Below are positions 54,056-64,000 of a stretch of 64,000 nucleotides of DNA, piece by piece (the stretch's first letter is position 1; each line of letters begins with the position of its first letter). The stretch lies in the NCBI GenBank assembly GCA_936432065.2, contig OW386289.2:137628015-137692014 (forward strand). Direction: 5' to 3'. A model generated the notes under the pieces. The model had not been told where the DNA came from. It saw only the letters and a program-made list of their open reading frames with translations, and made no database searches. Both the position numbers and the translations under genes were made by a program. The stretch comes from Rutpela maculata. Taxonomy: Eukaryota; Arthropoda; Insecta; Coleoptera; Cerambycidae.

Positions 54056-54875
54056 ATATTACCACAGTTTTAGATGTTAATTGCCTCCTGTATACGCGGA
54101 TGACGCAAACATAGTTTTCACTGTCAAATGCCATGAAGACTTTTTGTACCCTCAGTATAATTTAGACTATCAGAATGGTGTATTTAAAACAACCTTTATT
54201 TAAATTTTGTATCAAGTACGTGTGTCCTTTTCTACAAACGTATCTTCAGTAATATTTCATTATCGGCTTGGAAAGACTTGATACCTTTCGCGACCTCGGT
54301 GTTATCTTTGCCAGAACACTTCCTTTTGCTAATCACATTGAAGCTATTATGAATGAATGCAATGACTACTGTGGTTCAAATATGCAGGTTTTTATCCTCC
54401 ACAGGCTTTCCTGAATCCTGGAGCTATTATAAAAATTTAGCAAGCCTTGTCTTTTTGACAGGCTTGTATATTCCTCAGAAATTCTATTTTATAAAGTTGT
54501 TAATATAATATGATTAATGGGCCCACTATTTTCTGCGTGTATCTTTCAAACAGAGTCGTGTTTTTACTTACTGCAACCACGCAAAAGTATCTTATCCTGT
54601 ATACACTATGTACAACAATTATAACAACTTTGACTATTCAGTTGCAATCTACATGCACCCAAATAAAAGCTAGTATCAAACATTAACCTAATACGACTAT
54701 CTTTTATCTAGTATAAGCAAACCTATTTTATTCTCTATGTTCTGTATATAGTTGATGTTTAAATTTTACTATCTGTATTGTTTATTATACTTCAACTCTC
54801 CTATTCTGTAGTTGGGTTTTTGTTAACCTGTAGGACAGTGTATTTAAACAAATAAATGAATAAATAAATAAATAA

Positions 54876-55613
54876 TTTTAAAGTCATTTATTGAGTCACA
54901 GTACAATTACCTGATATTTTATCGGTATTGTAGACGTTCTGTTAAAAAACTTTTTTACTCATATCCCTGTTGATTTTTTTTCTGATGAGACGCCACTGAA
55001 AAATTATCATCTTTTTTAATCAGTAGATTCCCTGAATACAAACTCATATGAGCTAAGGGGTGTAAATAGGGTAGGGTTAGCCTGTGATAAGCTGATAGGA
55101 ATGTTATTTTACTTTGATAACAGCAACCTTGGGATCGACTGGCCCCGGCTTTGATAAAAGTCAAATGTAAAATAACCCGCCACGTTATATTATACGGCAC
55201 AACATAATATAAAAAGGTAATTTTCATAATGAAAATTACATCATTTACATATCATTTCATTACATATTACATGGTCGTTCTTATCAATGGCATATCTTTT
55301 GAATTTAATACCATTCATATGCATTTACCTTCTCTTTGCAAAACGAAATCTGATATGAATACGGTTTTTGTATAGCATTAAAACAAAACACTTCTAAGCC
55401 TTAGTGACTCGCTTATTGCAGGAAAATTATTATTATTATCAAAAATAATCGACTATAAATATGCATCTGATAACTTGATAAAAATAATTTGAACCACGTC
55501 CAAAAATAAGTAAAATATGGAAAGGGTGTAAAATTTCACTCAGTTTTTTAAATGCCCATCTACTTATTAATGAAAGATGAATTGAACCTCATTTGATTTA
55601 ATCAAATATAGTA
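54876..55613. other. Unassigned AT-rich sequence
   Basis: A 90-residue frame on - (54,955-55,227) has no recognisable domain. Nothing else seen. Confidence 0.3.
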
Positions 55614-55919
55614 CAGTAACTAGAGGTTTTAACTTCTGAATAATGTCATATGAATTAAATTTCTTTCATTTTTGGCAACCTAATAATAAATGCATCAAAA
55701 GTTTCTGTATTATGCGGATTCTTGTTTATTTGTAGGGGGTGGATGTCACCTCTTTTCGGGGGTGTGGCAACTAAAAAAAAAAACAGTGGAGCTTAGAGAG
55801 AACAAAATTTTAAGAAGAAAAGTTTCTATGCAACTTTATATTTAAATTGGTAGTCTTTAAGTAATAACGACTTGAAAATTGCCATAAACTTGAAAAGAGG
55901 AGTATTTCAACACGATTTT

Positions 55920-56032
55920 CGTCAAATAAAAGCTAGTTAACCTCTGATACCACGATCTTTTGTTTAGTATAAGCAAACCTATTTTAACTTCCATGTTCTA
56001 TATAGTTGATGTTTAAATTTTACTATCTACGA
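55920..56032 (+). repeat. ~110-bp fragment of LINE 3' UTR inside family A
   Basis: AGTATAAGCAAACCTATTTT and TAGTTGATGTTTAAATTTTA match 54,700-54,772, the 3' UTR of the LINE 1.2 kb upstream, starting at AAATAAAAGCTAGT in both. The family A copy at 42.4 kb lacks it (its text runs from ATCAAATAACTCG directly to TATTACATTGAGCG). Confidence 0.65.
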
Positions 56033-56166
56033 AAAGTATTACATTGAGCGAAAACATGCTAGAGAAAAAAAGGAAAGCTACTAAATTGGAGATGAATTTC
56101 GTTTTTTTTTTTCAAATTTCTGAAAAATTAATGGTTTCGGAGATATGGAAGTATAAAGAAAGCGCA

Positions 56167-56493
56167 CAGTGTGGCGAAACGGTCGCTCTGAGAGTCAACT
56201 ATTGAGCTATCAACGTTTTTTTTTTTAAATACTTGCAAATAAGTCTGAAATAATGAGTCACTGCCGCTTTGACAGATAAAAAATTATTTTTGTTGAAAAA
56301 ATTGTTTTTTCGACGCCCCCTATGTCAAACACCTTTGAACCCACTACGATGTAATCTTGAATAAAGGCGTTTCTATAGGTGCTAATTAATAATATCTTAC
56401 TAGTTTTCTTCTAAAAAAATTGCTGATCCCTTTTTGTTTTTTAATTCTTCCATCCTAGAATCGGATGCGCGATTTTTGACCTTTTCGCTACAG
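56167..56493 (+). mobile_element. Family B MITE nested in family A (327 bp)
   Basis: Ends CACAGTGTGGCGAAACGGTC and GACCTTTTCGCTACAGTGTG are inverse with three or four mismatches. The family A copies at 42.5 and 43.9 kb are uninterrupted at the corresponding point (GTATAAAG followed by GTGGCGTCC), giving an empty site. A second, older copy lies at 3,925-4,245. Confidence 0.7.
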
Positions 56494-57496
56494 TGTGTGG
56501 CGTCCCAACGTTTATAAGACAAAGTATTTAGTTAAAATTGTTAAATATCTCATTACGTCAGAAATGCTAACAACCAAAATAAAAGACTATTAATTGGGCT
56601 TATTTTTTGGCTATTTCTATAGCATAAAAATAAAGAAATTATGGTAGAAACAGTGTACTTCTTAACATTTTTTTTTAATAAAAATGTCGCCATTTTGTTA
56701 ATGCAAGTACTCGGTAATTAAACAAATATATTCTCACATACTGTTTTTCTTTAACATGTAGTATAACCTAGATGCTCAATTTTTTTCGTCCGTTTACAGC
56801 ACTTGCGTCAGAAAAAAATTGCATTATAAACTATAAATGATTTTTGAGAAAACGTAAGACATTTTTTTCTTTGCAAATATCTCAATAAATATAACAACAT
56901 CAAAAATAAAACTTATAAGTTGAGAATGAATTTGTTTTTATTTTATATTTATGTAGGATTAATAGTTTCGGAGATATTTAAGTGTATAGATGGGCATCGG
57001 AAAGATTATAGAATGAAGTATTTAGTTTAAATGTTGAATATTTTAGAAACTATGAAACTTCCATCAACATTTCTGAGTAACAGAATAAAGGATAATTAAT
57101 CAATATTTTAAATGATTTTTTGGTTGTTTCTGTATCATAAAAAATAAAGAAGTTATAGCCGAAACAATGTGCGTTTTCATATTTTTTTTTTTTTGTTAAT
57201 ATATAACATCCGTTTAAAACACTTGCTTTAGAAAAAAATTCATCCACCATATTGGAATAGCCATTTTGAATTTTTAAATTTTTGACTTCAGATTCTTAAT
57301 CAGTGGTTCCAGAAACATGGATATTCTACGTTTCAACAATAAATGAGTAATTCTTTTTCAAATATTAAATATTTAAATTTGAAGGTAAGAGTCCGGACCA
57401 TACAGAAACTTTACTACTATAATAACCCATGAAGGAAGACTATCAATACATATGAGATTATTTTGAGATTTTACATATTTTTACTTCTAGTTACTG

Positions 57497-58185
57497 TACT
57501 AATAGGCATCGTAGAAAAAAATTGTGTACAGAAATTCGTTTCGTCATTAAATTTAGGCATTTGTAATACTGGGAATTTTATTTTTGATGCAAAATAAAAC
57601 TTAACTGCTTTATTGTTTTCACAAATGTTTGTTTAAAAAACATGACAATTTTTACGCCAACACAGTAGCATCGTCGGATGTAAATACAAGATACAATACT
57701 ACACAAGTATAAGAATATGTATTCATAAAGAGTATACTTATAATTTTAAATAAATTTAATATAAAAAATGTACTTTAGAAACTTAAACTTGAAAAATTAT
57801 TTCCCAAATAGGAATAAGAAACTTAAAAACATTAAAGCTTCCGACGGTACATTCTTCGTGTTTCAGTTTTCAGTATAATACAGTATCAAAAAACTGCCCT
57901 AACAGATTATCTAACCTTTACAGAAAACTACATATTAAAAAATTCTTAGTTTTTTTATATTTATAAATGAATATTATTTTTACGCTATATAAGCAAATAT
58001 TTTAATCACGTTTTTTTTTCAGGTATGTGTCAATATTTCTTTAAAATGCCTGCCTTAAGGTAAGTGGAAGAACTGTTATTTAACTTGAAATTTGGCTACC
58101 AGATAGCTACTGTGGGTAAAGATAGGGACAATATACAATTTGAAACTAAAATACAATTTTTAGAAAATATGCACGTTAAAAATGC
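57497..58185. other. Unassigned AT-rich sequence
   Basis: No gene or structure recognised. Confidence 0.4.
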
Positions 58186-58622
58186 CACCTCTGCCACATG
58201 TATTTTCTTCTAAAACAAAGTCCGTGAAATCTACAAAGTAATATAATTATCCAGTATTTTACTGGAGAATAACCTCTACGCCTGTGACTTTTACGTCAAA
58301 GGAGAAGGTTGAGGGCGTTTTTGACAAATAATGAGTAACAACAAAAATATAAATATAACATATTTTTCAGATATCTAGGAAACCGAATCTATTTCTTTTC
58401 TAAAAAGTTTATTTGAAAATGTTTCGGTTTCCTAAATGTCAGCAAAATAGAGTATGTTAATATTTTTGTTCTTACTTATCATTTGTCAAAAACGCCTTCT
58501 AACTGCTCTTTTGACTTAAAAGTCACAGCCGTAGAGTTATTTTCCAGTAGAATACTGAACAATCGTATTATTTAGTAGATTTAACGGACATTGCTTTGAA
58601 AGAAAATACATGTGGCAGGTGA
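58186..58622. mobile_element. Fold-back element, ~200-bp arms, 36-bp loop
   Basis: The left arm CACCTCTGCCACATGTATTT ... CTAGGAAACCGA is inverse to TCGGTTTCCTAAATG ... ACATGTGGCAGGTG, with the loop at 58,387-58,422. The arms differ at roughly one base in eight. GACTTTTACGTCAAAGGAG lies in the left arm and its partner at 58,508. No gene. Confidence 0.8.
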
Positions 58623-59889
58623 TCACAGCAAGAAAAAATAAGAAAATGCCACCTTATATCTTTTTAGTATTTGTCGTACGATGTTTTAATATATGTTTTC
58701 TTTGTGAGTTGTGGCTAAAACACTTATTAATCTCTTGTATCATACGGGACCTTATTTTATTCCCTTTGGCGCTCAAACTATCAGGAAGAGTTAAAACTTA
58801 TATGTTAGTTAAATTGTGATAGACGAAAACTTACTGTGACTACTATAATCTCTTATAAGAAAGTAAAGATCGGTTAATAAAATTTGCGTTGATTTTTTCA
58901 CAGTTCGTACCACGCCGTCTACGCATTTTTCACGTACCCAAATAAATAATCGCTATGATGGCAGCAGGATATTATTATCTCACTATACATTTTTAGTACA
59001 ATCATTAATACAATATATCAAATCGTGATGACTTGTGATAACGATGTCATCGAATTTCCCGAAACACTCGCATCATTCTCAATGTTCCCGCTTGCAACTT
59101 GAATCAGATTCGATCAGTTTCAATGAGGCATCCGGTGTCTGAGGATTGTCTGCGAAGGACATGGCATCACGCAGCCAAAACTCAAGAGGAAAGCCAAAGA
59201 CAATGAATGCCTCGTAGGCCACCCGCGAATACGCACGTGCTACGTACAACGAACGTAGTGAAGATGATATCGCGGATTAGTTACTCTACATCCGGAGTCA
59301 ATGACAGTTTTAGTGGAAATATTGGGGGTATAGGATAAGGGGGCTGACATTTTTCAGTTTATGAAACGAATGAATTTATAAATTTTCTGATTTTCTATTA
59401 ATGCAGGGTTGAGTAAAAGAACAGTTAACTCATGATACTATATAATAAGCCATAGTAACATAACTTGTACAAAAAAAAATATCTAAATGAGAATTTTTGT
59501 GAGTTTATTGACATTTTTAGTTACACACTTCGATTTCACATATCTCCTACAACTTTCAAGTTATTGAAATTTATTGAAATTTTTCTCAAATAAAATGCCT
59601 GTATATTCTTACATATTTGGACTGAGCTTAGACTTCAGCCGTATAGGGTTTGTTATGTTTTTTTTATTACTCTTAGAAACAAATAAGATAATGTGAAAGG
59701 ATTTGTTGTTTGGGTATAAAATTTTTTTAACATATGCATCTACAATACGAGAGAAGATGAAACCTTCATGTTGAAATACTTGGAACATTATTAATGGTCC
59801 GTGTAGGATTCTGTTGTTTCTGTGGATATTTCAAACTAAAAATTTGATTGAAATTTTTCTTCAATGCTTTCTTCAATATACCCCTCCAC
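58623..59889. other. Unassigned; GC-rich patch 59,040-59,320
   Basis: 59,040-59,320 is richer in GC than its surroundings (GAACGTAGTGAAGATGATAT, CGAATACGCACGTGCTACGT) but has no significant open frame. It may be older LINE or exon-derived sequence; undecided. Confidence 0.3.
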
Positions 59890-61620
59890 CACGGTAAAAG
59901 ACTTCCAACATCATGACGCTCCATTGAACCCAATATGCCTACCGAACAGGAAAATCTTGTGAGCTAGCGATATAATAGAAATGGTCCTGGACATTAAGTA
60001 AACTGTCATAGGGACCTTTCCAGACATATAGGGTACTTTTGTCAGTACTTTATTTGACTCACTAAGTGATGCAGTGAAGAGTCGAAGACAATAACAAGAA
60101 TTCGTGACCAAAGGATGCCCATAGAGAGTTTTATCATCCCTCTTGTGGTGCCTGGTCGTGGATGAACTCTTATCTCGACTGTAACAGTAAGGAGTGTACG
60201 TGCAAAGATATGCAGATGATGTCACCATCTTATTAATAGGAAATGATGAAGAGAGACTCAGGAAGGTTTGTCCGTGAACACAGGAAAGACCACTGGAATT
60301 GCAGGTGAACAACGAAGTTAAATATTTGGCACTGATTCTAGATATCAAACTAAACTTCGAAGCACATTTAGATAAAGTAACTACCAAGGCCACGTGGGCT
60401 TTTAGAAGAATTGTAGGCAAAAACTGGAGACTAAAACCAAAAATGGTGCACTGGCTGTACCAAGGGATTGTGGTACCAATTATAACTTATGCCTCCCTGA
60501 GCTGGTAACACAAAGCTAGACAAGGGAAAGCAATGAGACAATTAAGAAAGGTGCAAAGATTAGCGTGTCTAGGCATAACGGGAGCAATATCAACAACGCC
60601 TGTCGCAGCCGTGGAAGCACTACCCCCACGACACTTAGTCTGCTAGCAGTATACAGATAAAAGCAAACGGCTATTGGACTATTCAAAGAAAAGGATACCA
60701 TACATTTCAACAAATGGGAAAGAATAGATTACTAAACATGCAGTCATATGGACTCAACACAAGCCATCATTTCTCAAAAATCTTCAGGGCACACCTGAGA
60801 AGGGAGAGGAGGCCATAGGGCAACTGCGAGGACATTCAAATGATACCATATGGTACACTAACGGATCATCAGAAAACGTCAAGAAGCACTAGAGCAGGAG
60901 TTACAGGGTGACATATTATTAGCTTGAACCTGGGTAGCACCATAACATTGTTCCAAGCAAAAGTCGCAGCTCTAAAAATTATCACTGACAGCCAAGCAGG
61001 ATGTGTTAGGGATATATTCCAAAACGGAAGAAACTGCCATGATTCTCTGACAAAACTGACGAAACACACCTATCGTACAACTAGAGTGAACGTGAGGACA
61101 CCAAGGCAATATAGGCAATGAAAAGCAGATAAGCTAGCCAAAGAAGACGCAAAAACAGCCTTGACGGGACCCGAGCCAACCTGTGGGATATCATATAATC
61201 CCGCAAGAGGATTGATAAAAAACTATTAAATCAAAAACACAACTTGTTTCAGACGGGGGTGCCAGGGATAAAACACTCACATGCATTCATTGCTGGCGGG
61301 TCAGCAAAATTACCAAAAACTAAGATCCAAAACATCAGTACACTGCTAAAACTTAACAGAAGACAGCTGAACATTGCACACCTAACAAACATAGTGGTGA
61401 AGGATAATCCAAATATGGTGATGAGGAAACTTCACCACATATTGTGTGAAGTCCCAGCCTTAGTAGCTGAAGGGATTTCGTATTTCGGGGAGCCACTTTT
61501 GACCCTTGACCAGATAGCTAGAGGTCCTATCGACCGTAAACTCACCTTTTTAGGAGGAACGGGGCACAATAAGTTTAACCGCAACCCGTAAGGAAAGACA
61601 TCCACAAACAAAGAGGCTAA
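59890..61620 (+). pseudogene. R1-like LINE fossil with RNase H
   Basis: Joined across shifts, + reads QRYADDVTILLIGNDEERLR (60,200-60,260), NNEVKYLALILDIKLNFEAH, LDKVTTKATWAFRRIVGKNW, RLKPKMVHWLYQGIVVPIIT and YASLSW, then QLRKVQRLACLGITGA. RNase H words follow (TNGSSENVKK, GSTITLFQAKVAALKIITDS with QAG). The C-terminus is FQTGVPGIKHSHAFIAGG through LLKLNRRQLNIAHLTNI and HHILCEVPAL, ending TFLGGTGHNKF at ~61,590. This order (RT, RNase H, Cys/His-containing tail) is that of R1/LOA/I-type elements. The part before the YADD box is barely legible. Inactive. Confidence 0.75.
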
Positions 61621-61780
61621 TGAATCTTAAACTGTGCCCTGTGAGGTGGTTAGGGTTTAGCTAATTTAAATACCTAGCTATAACACTAAGAATTTTTCTA
61701 ATTGTGTTGATTTCAGCAACCTGAACACTATATTTGCCAGATTTATATTGAGCAAAAAACGACATATTTCGATCGAACTG

Positions 61781-62314
61781 CTAAATATATTTTTTCAAAT
61801 TTATATCCATATTTATACTACTTTCTGTTTTGTTGGGGATTGTGAATGTCCTCTGAATTTTGGTTTTCGTATCTCGTGGAGTGACAAATAAAGATGAATG
61901 TTCATCCTGGATGTCATCAACAAACAACTTGCAGGCGGCATGGCATGCTTCCGCTAGTCCCATTATAAAAATGACTTCCATTAAAACCTGCTGATTAAAC
62001 ACTCTGATAAAAATTTTCTTACTTCTTCTCTTGTATATGTATCTCTTGTATATGTATTTGTGAAATTCATGATTTAAGTTTGCTCGACTTTTTAGCAAAA
62101 AGCTCTAAAATTACAGCTTCTGTAATTTTCGTACTTTCCTTCTGTGCCCAGGCACAATTTCGTGAAACTTTCGTACTCGTTTTCCGGTCTTCGTCGGCAA
62201 CAAATTATAGGTAGCTGTCTCACGTATTTCTTCCAATTCAGAAAAAAATTCAACCAGTTTTGCCAAAACATTTGCAAAATAATCAAAAAATATTTCAGTT
62301 TTGTGTTCTAACAT
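61781..62314 (-). pseudogene. Tyrosine recombinase (Crypton-like), N-terminal and start of catalytic domain
   Basis: On -, ETATYNLLPTKTGKRVRKFH begins the SAM-like domain. In other frames KITEAVILELFAKKSSKLKS continues it, followed by LNHEFHKYIYK, then GLAEACHAACKLFVDDIQDE, where the first catalytic Arg would be but the frame is disturbed, and TPRDTKTKIQRTFTI. This is the same order as QQSKGYQ...TKTDKKRVFTI at 25.6-25.8 kb. The frame ends at 61,781 before the H-x2-R and Tyr motifs, so the piece complements rather than repeats the 25.5-kb fossil. Confidence 0.7.
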
Positions 62315-62400
62315 AAATATATAAGATTATTTAAGAGGACATTGAAAAAGTTATATTTGCAACTCTTGTGTAAAATACCATTTTTAGAGTTGTGGCTCTC

Positions 62401-62437
62401 CAGGTCCAACTTCCGGAATTTCCGAAAGTTGGACCTG
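62401..62437. other. Strong short hairpin
   Basis: CAGGTCCAACTT and AAGTTGGACCTG pair perfectly over 12 bp around a 13-base loop that itself contains CGGAA/TTCCG. It could be a transposon end or terminator-like hairpin; nothing flanking decides. Confidence 0.6.
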
Positions 62438-63484
62438 AACACCAGATCAGACCACGAAAAATGCTGTCAATGCTATGTACAGTTGGCCACAGAACACCCT
62501 GTATAAGTCATGCTTCATTAAATGTTGTTCTGCTTCTATATGGATATTGTGATGTCGCTATTTGTATGTATTAACTTCCTTTTTACCCGAGGCCAATCTA
62601 AACCCGAAAAAAAACTTCCTTTTAATATTAATTAATTATTAATTATTTATTTTCGTTGCCATTAAGCTAAAGCTGAATCCTAAATTGTTGATAAGAGCAA
62701 ATAATATCTTATCGCACAACAAATTTAAATAAATAAAGATAAATGTATATTTATTAGACTGACAGACATACAGAGTTCAAAGCGCACGACTACCTTGAAA
62801 TACTTCTAATACGATATTTGGATTGTCTAAAAAAATGCCCGAAGAACTGTATTAAAAAGTAACTATTCTCTCAGGTTCGCCATATATATTAAATTGGATG
62901 GCATCGATGTTAAAGAGAAGAGCATGTGTACGAGTGATCTCGATGGGCGGAAACGAGCCCATAGCATGCCATCAGCCTCGGTTTTTATTTGTTTTGGTGG
63001 CGTGGCGAGGAACGATATCGATCTTCCATTCTGCCCGTTCAGTCCGTTACGGATGCATCTTGGTCTTGCCATCATCGTTCGAATACCTCTATGAGAACGC
63101 TTTTAGATTTTAACAGTTTTTGTACCACACAGCTCATCCATTAACAACCTACAGTTAACCAGATGGTTATCGAGGTTCTTAATAAACCTACCCTTTGTAT
63201 AAATTCGTATTAAGCTTATACATTATATATCATAGGGAGTTCGGGTACAATAATTAATTAACAATGCGGAGAATTAATTGAACACTTGTTAGGAAAGACA
63301 GCGGTCGGAATTTTTTAAATAACTTTATTAACGATGAAGGAAAATTTTGTTCTTTCAAATGGCTTGTAGTACAGGATGGTCAACCTGATAATTGCATATT
63401 TTAAATTTTTGAAAAATTTTAAATGCCTTAAATTTATTTCAATAACTCTTCTTATTCACAAAGTCTTGTCAGACGTTTGGGGAT
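62438..63484. other. Unassigned; overlapping short frames at 62,863-63,113
   Basis: Three overlapping frames of 66-71 residues in a GC-richer patch are open on both strands, but none has a recognisable domain. The rest is AT-rich. Confidence 0.3.
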
Positions 63485-63740
63485 TCATGGTGATTTTCTA
63501 ATTGGCCTCCTCTTGCTATATAGGGCGTTTGGCGGCATCACGCCATTGTCGTGGTTGCCTGTAAGGCGCACAGCCTCATTAAATCTCTTTTTCATCAACT
63601 CTTTGATAACATCAACCCGACGTTTTGGAGGGCATCCTGTTTGCCATGGTTTTCTCTGCACTAGCAACCGTTCCATATTGTCATCTGTCCCGTTGATGTG
63701 GCTAAAAAATGAGAGGATTCGATCTTTATTGGTTTAATAC
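63485..63740 (-). pseudogene. RTE-like LINE C-terminal fragment
   Basis: On -, the frame reads RKPWQTGCPPKRRVDVIKEL followed by MKKRFNEA, close to the GRPPKRW-D-x-IK block near the C-terminus of many non-LTR RTs. The preceding reading, HFLATSTGQM (on another frame), would be the GH-x-x-R region. DNA words at 63,622 recur at 48,073. No RT core in the window. Confidence 0.45.
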
Positions 63741-64000
63741 TGCTACAGAGTTGAAGTACAATACAAATCTAAATACAATCAAACAATATAAACCAAAAGG
63801 ACAAGATTCGGCATAGCCGCTTTTCAATCGTGCCTAAAAATCTTAATTTCTAAACACATAATACACACACTAGCTTTTATAAAATAACATACGTTACACA
63901 TATTAGATAAAAAATATAAACAGATAATTATAAATAACTGTGAATCTGGTTGTGTAGTGCCACGGTCAATAAACGATACGGTTGCCTCGATCAGCAGCTT

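Larger units (their letters stand above)
53030..54875 (+). pseudogene. Jockey-like LINE fossil, split by a solo LTR
   Basis: RT words NRSQFVNC and YGVLQGSIFGPLLFIIFIYD end at 53,222. After an 833-bp insert the reading resumes with VLDVNC, YADDANIVFTVKCHEDF (54,090-54,140), LDTFRDLGVIFARTLPFANH and a C-terminal region. The element ends in an AATA-rich tail (AAATAAATGAATAAATAAAT) at 54,851-54,875. Stops and shifts show it is inactive. Only the part from the RT palm onward is present. Confidence 0.75.
55614..57496. mobile_element. Family A DNA transposon derivative, CAGTAACTAG ends, TA flanks
   Basis: The left end CAGTAACTAGAGGTTTTAAC and right end TTTTTACTTCTAGTTACTG are inverted over about 12 perfect bases; TA lies outside each (55,612-55,613; 57,497-57,498). 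CAGT...ACTG with TA fits the Tc1/mariner pattern. The body is non-coding and parallels 42,210-44,275. Two later insertions are inside it. Confidence 0.7.

Noticed and set aside
59911..60420. 169-residue frame on -
   Set aside because: It is antisense to RT words on + and contains no recognisable domain.

Overview
The window is AT-rich, gene-poor eukaryotic DNA, almost certainly from an insect or other arthropod. The reasons are the transposon types present: Jockey/CR1-group, R1-like and RTE-like non-LTR elements, a Ty3/Gypsy element with a tRNA-Leu primer site, Helitrons with hairpin plus CTRR ends, a PIF/Harbinger MITE, fossil tyrosine recombinases of the Crypton type, a mariner-like transposase relic, and tRNA-derived and (GTCY)n-bearing repeats. 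I see no intact cellular gene, no rRNA, no functional tRNA and no CRISPR array. The order of insect cannot be read from the sequence.

Layout. 0.2-0.7 kb holds a Cys-rich multicopy-family relic. 1-9.3 kb is a run of palindromic (fold-back) elements, MITEs and one Helitron, including a Harbinger MITE (5,728-6,079) and an element with perfect 78-bp terminal inverted repeats (8,935-9,268). 9.4-11.2 kb has two copies of a hairpin-ended repeat family (called here family H; six copies in the window) separated by a 30-bp minisatellite. 11.3-13.9 kb is a decayed Jockey/CR1-like LINE on +, and 15.35-18.39 kb is a young 5'-truncated LINE on - with a long open reading frame. 19.4-23 kb has further family H copies. 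23.1-25.5 kb is a 2.4-kb palindrome with 725-bp arms carrying a tRNA-like pol III motif, one arm of which was split by a retroinsertion. A tyrosine recombinase pseudogene abuts it (25.5-26.3 kb).

27.3-28.8 kb is a mariner-like transposon fossil carrying a 138-bp retroinsertion. 30.1-34.5 kb is a very young Ty3/Gypsy element on - whose reverse transcriptase, RNase H and integrase core are missing while gag-protease stays open and the two LTRs are identical apart from one 7-bp length difference. 35.5-37 kb holds two more family H copies, and 37.5-38.3 kb an RNase H-bearing LINE remnant. 41-44.3 kb has a MITE, a second recombinase fragment and an inverted pair of family A sequence. 45.2-47.7 kb is a fold-back structure with 181-bp tandem units and a 220-bp Helitron inside. 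48-48.7 kb is an RTE-like fossil.

50.4-51.9 kb is a transposon with a repeated TAGGACA motif near its ends. 53.0-54.9 kb is a LINE split by a solo LTR. 55.6-57.5 kb is a family A element with TA target sites and two nested insertions. 58.2-58.6 kb is a palindrome. 59.9-61.6 kb is an R1-like LINE fossil with RNase H, followed by a third recombinase fossil (61.8-62.3 kb) and an RTE-like tail (63.5-63.7 kb).

The parts are connected by nesting rather than by a shared pathway: several insertions can be dated relative to one another, and defective elements must have been moved by partners elsewhere in the genome. Coordinates of repeat edges were read by eye and are usually good to a few bases where target duplications or inverted ends are quoted, less so elsewhere.
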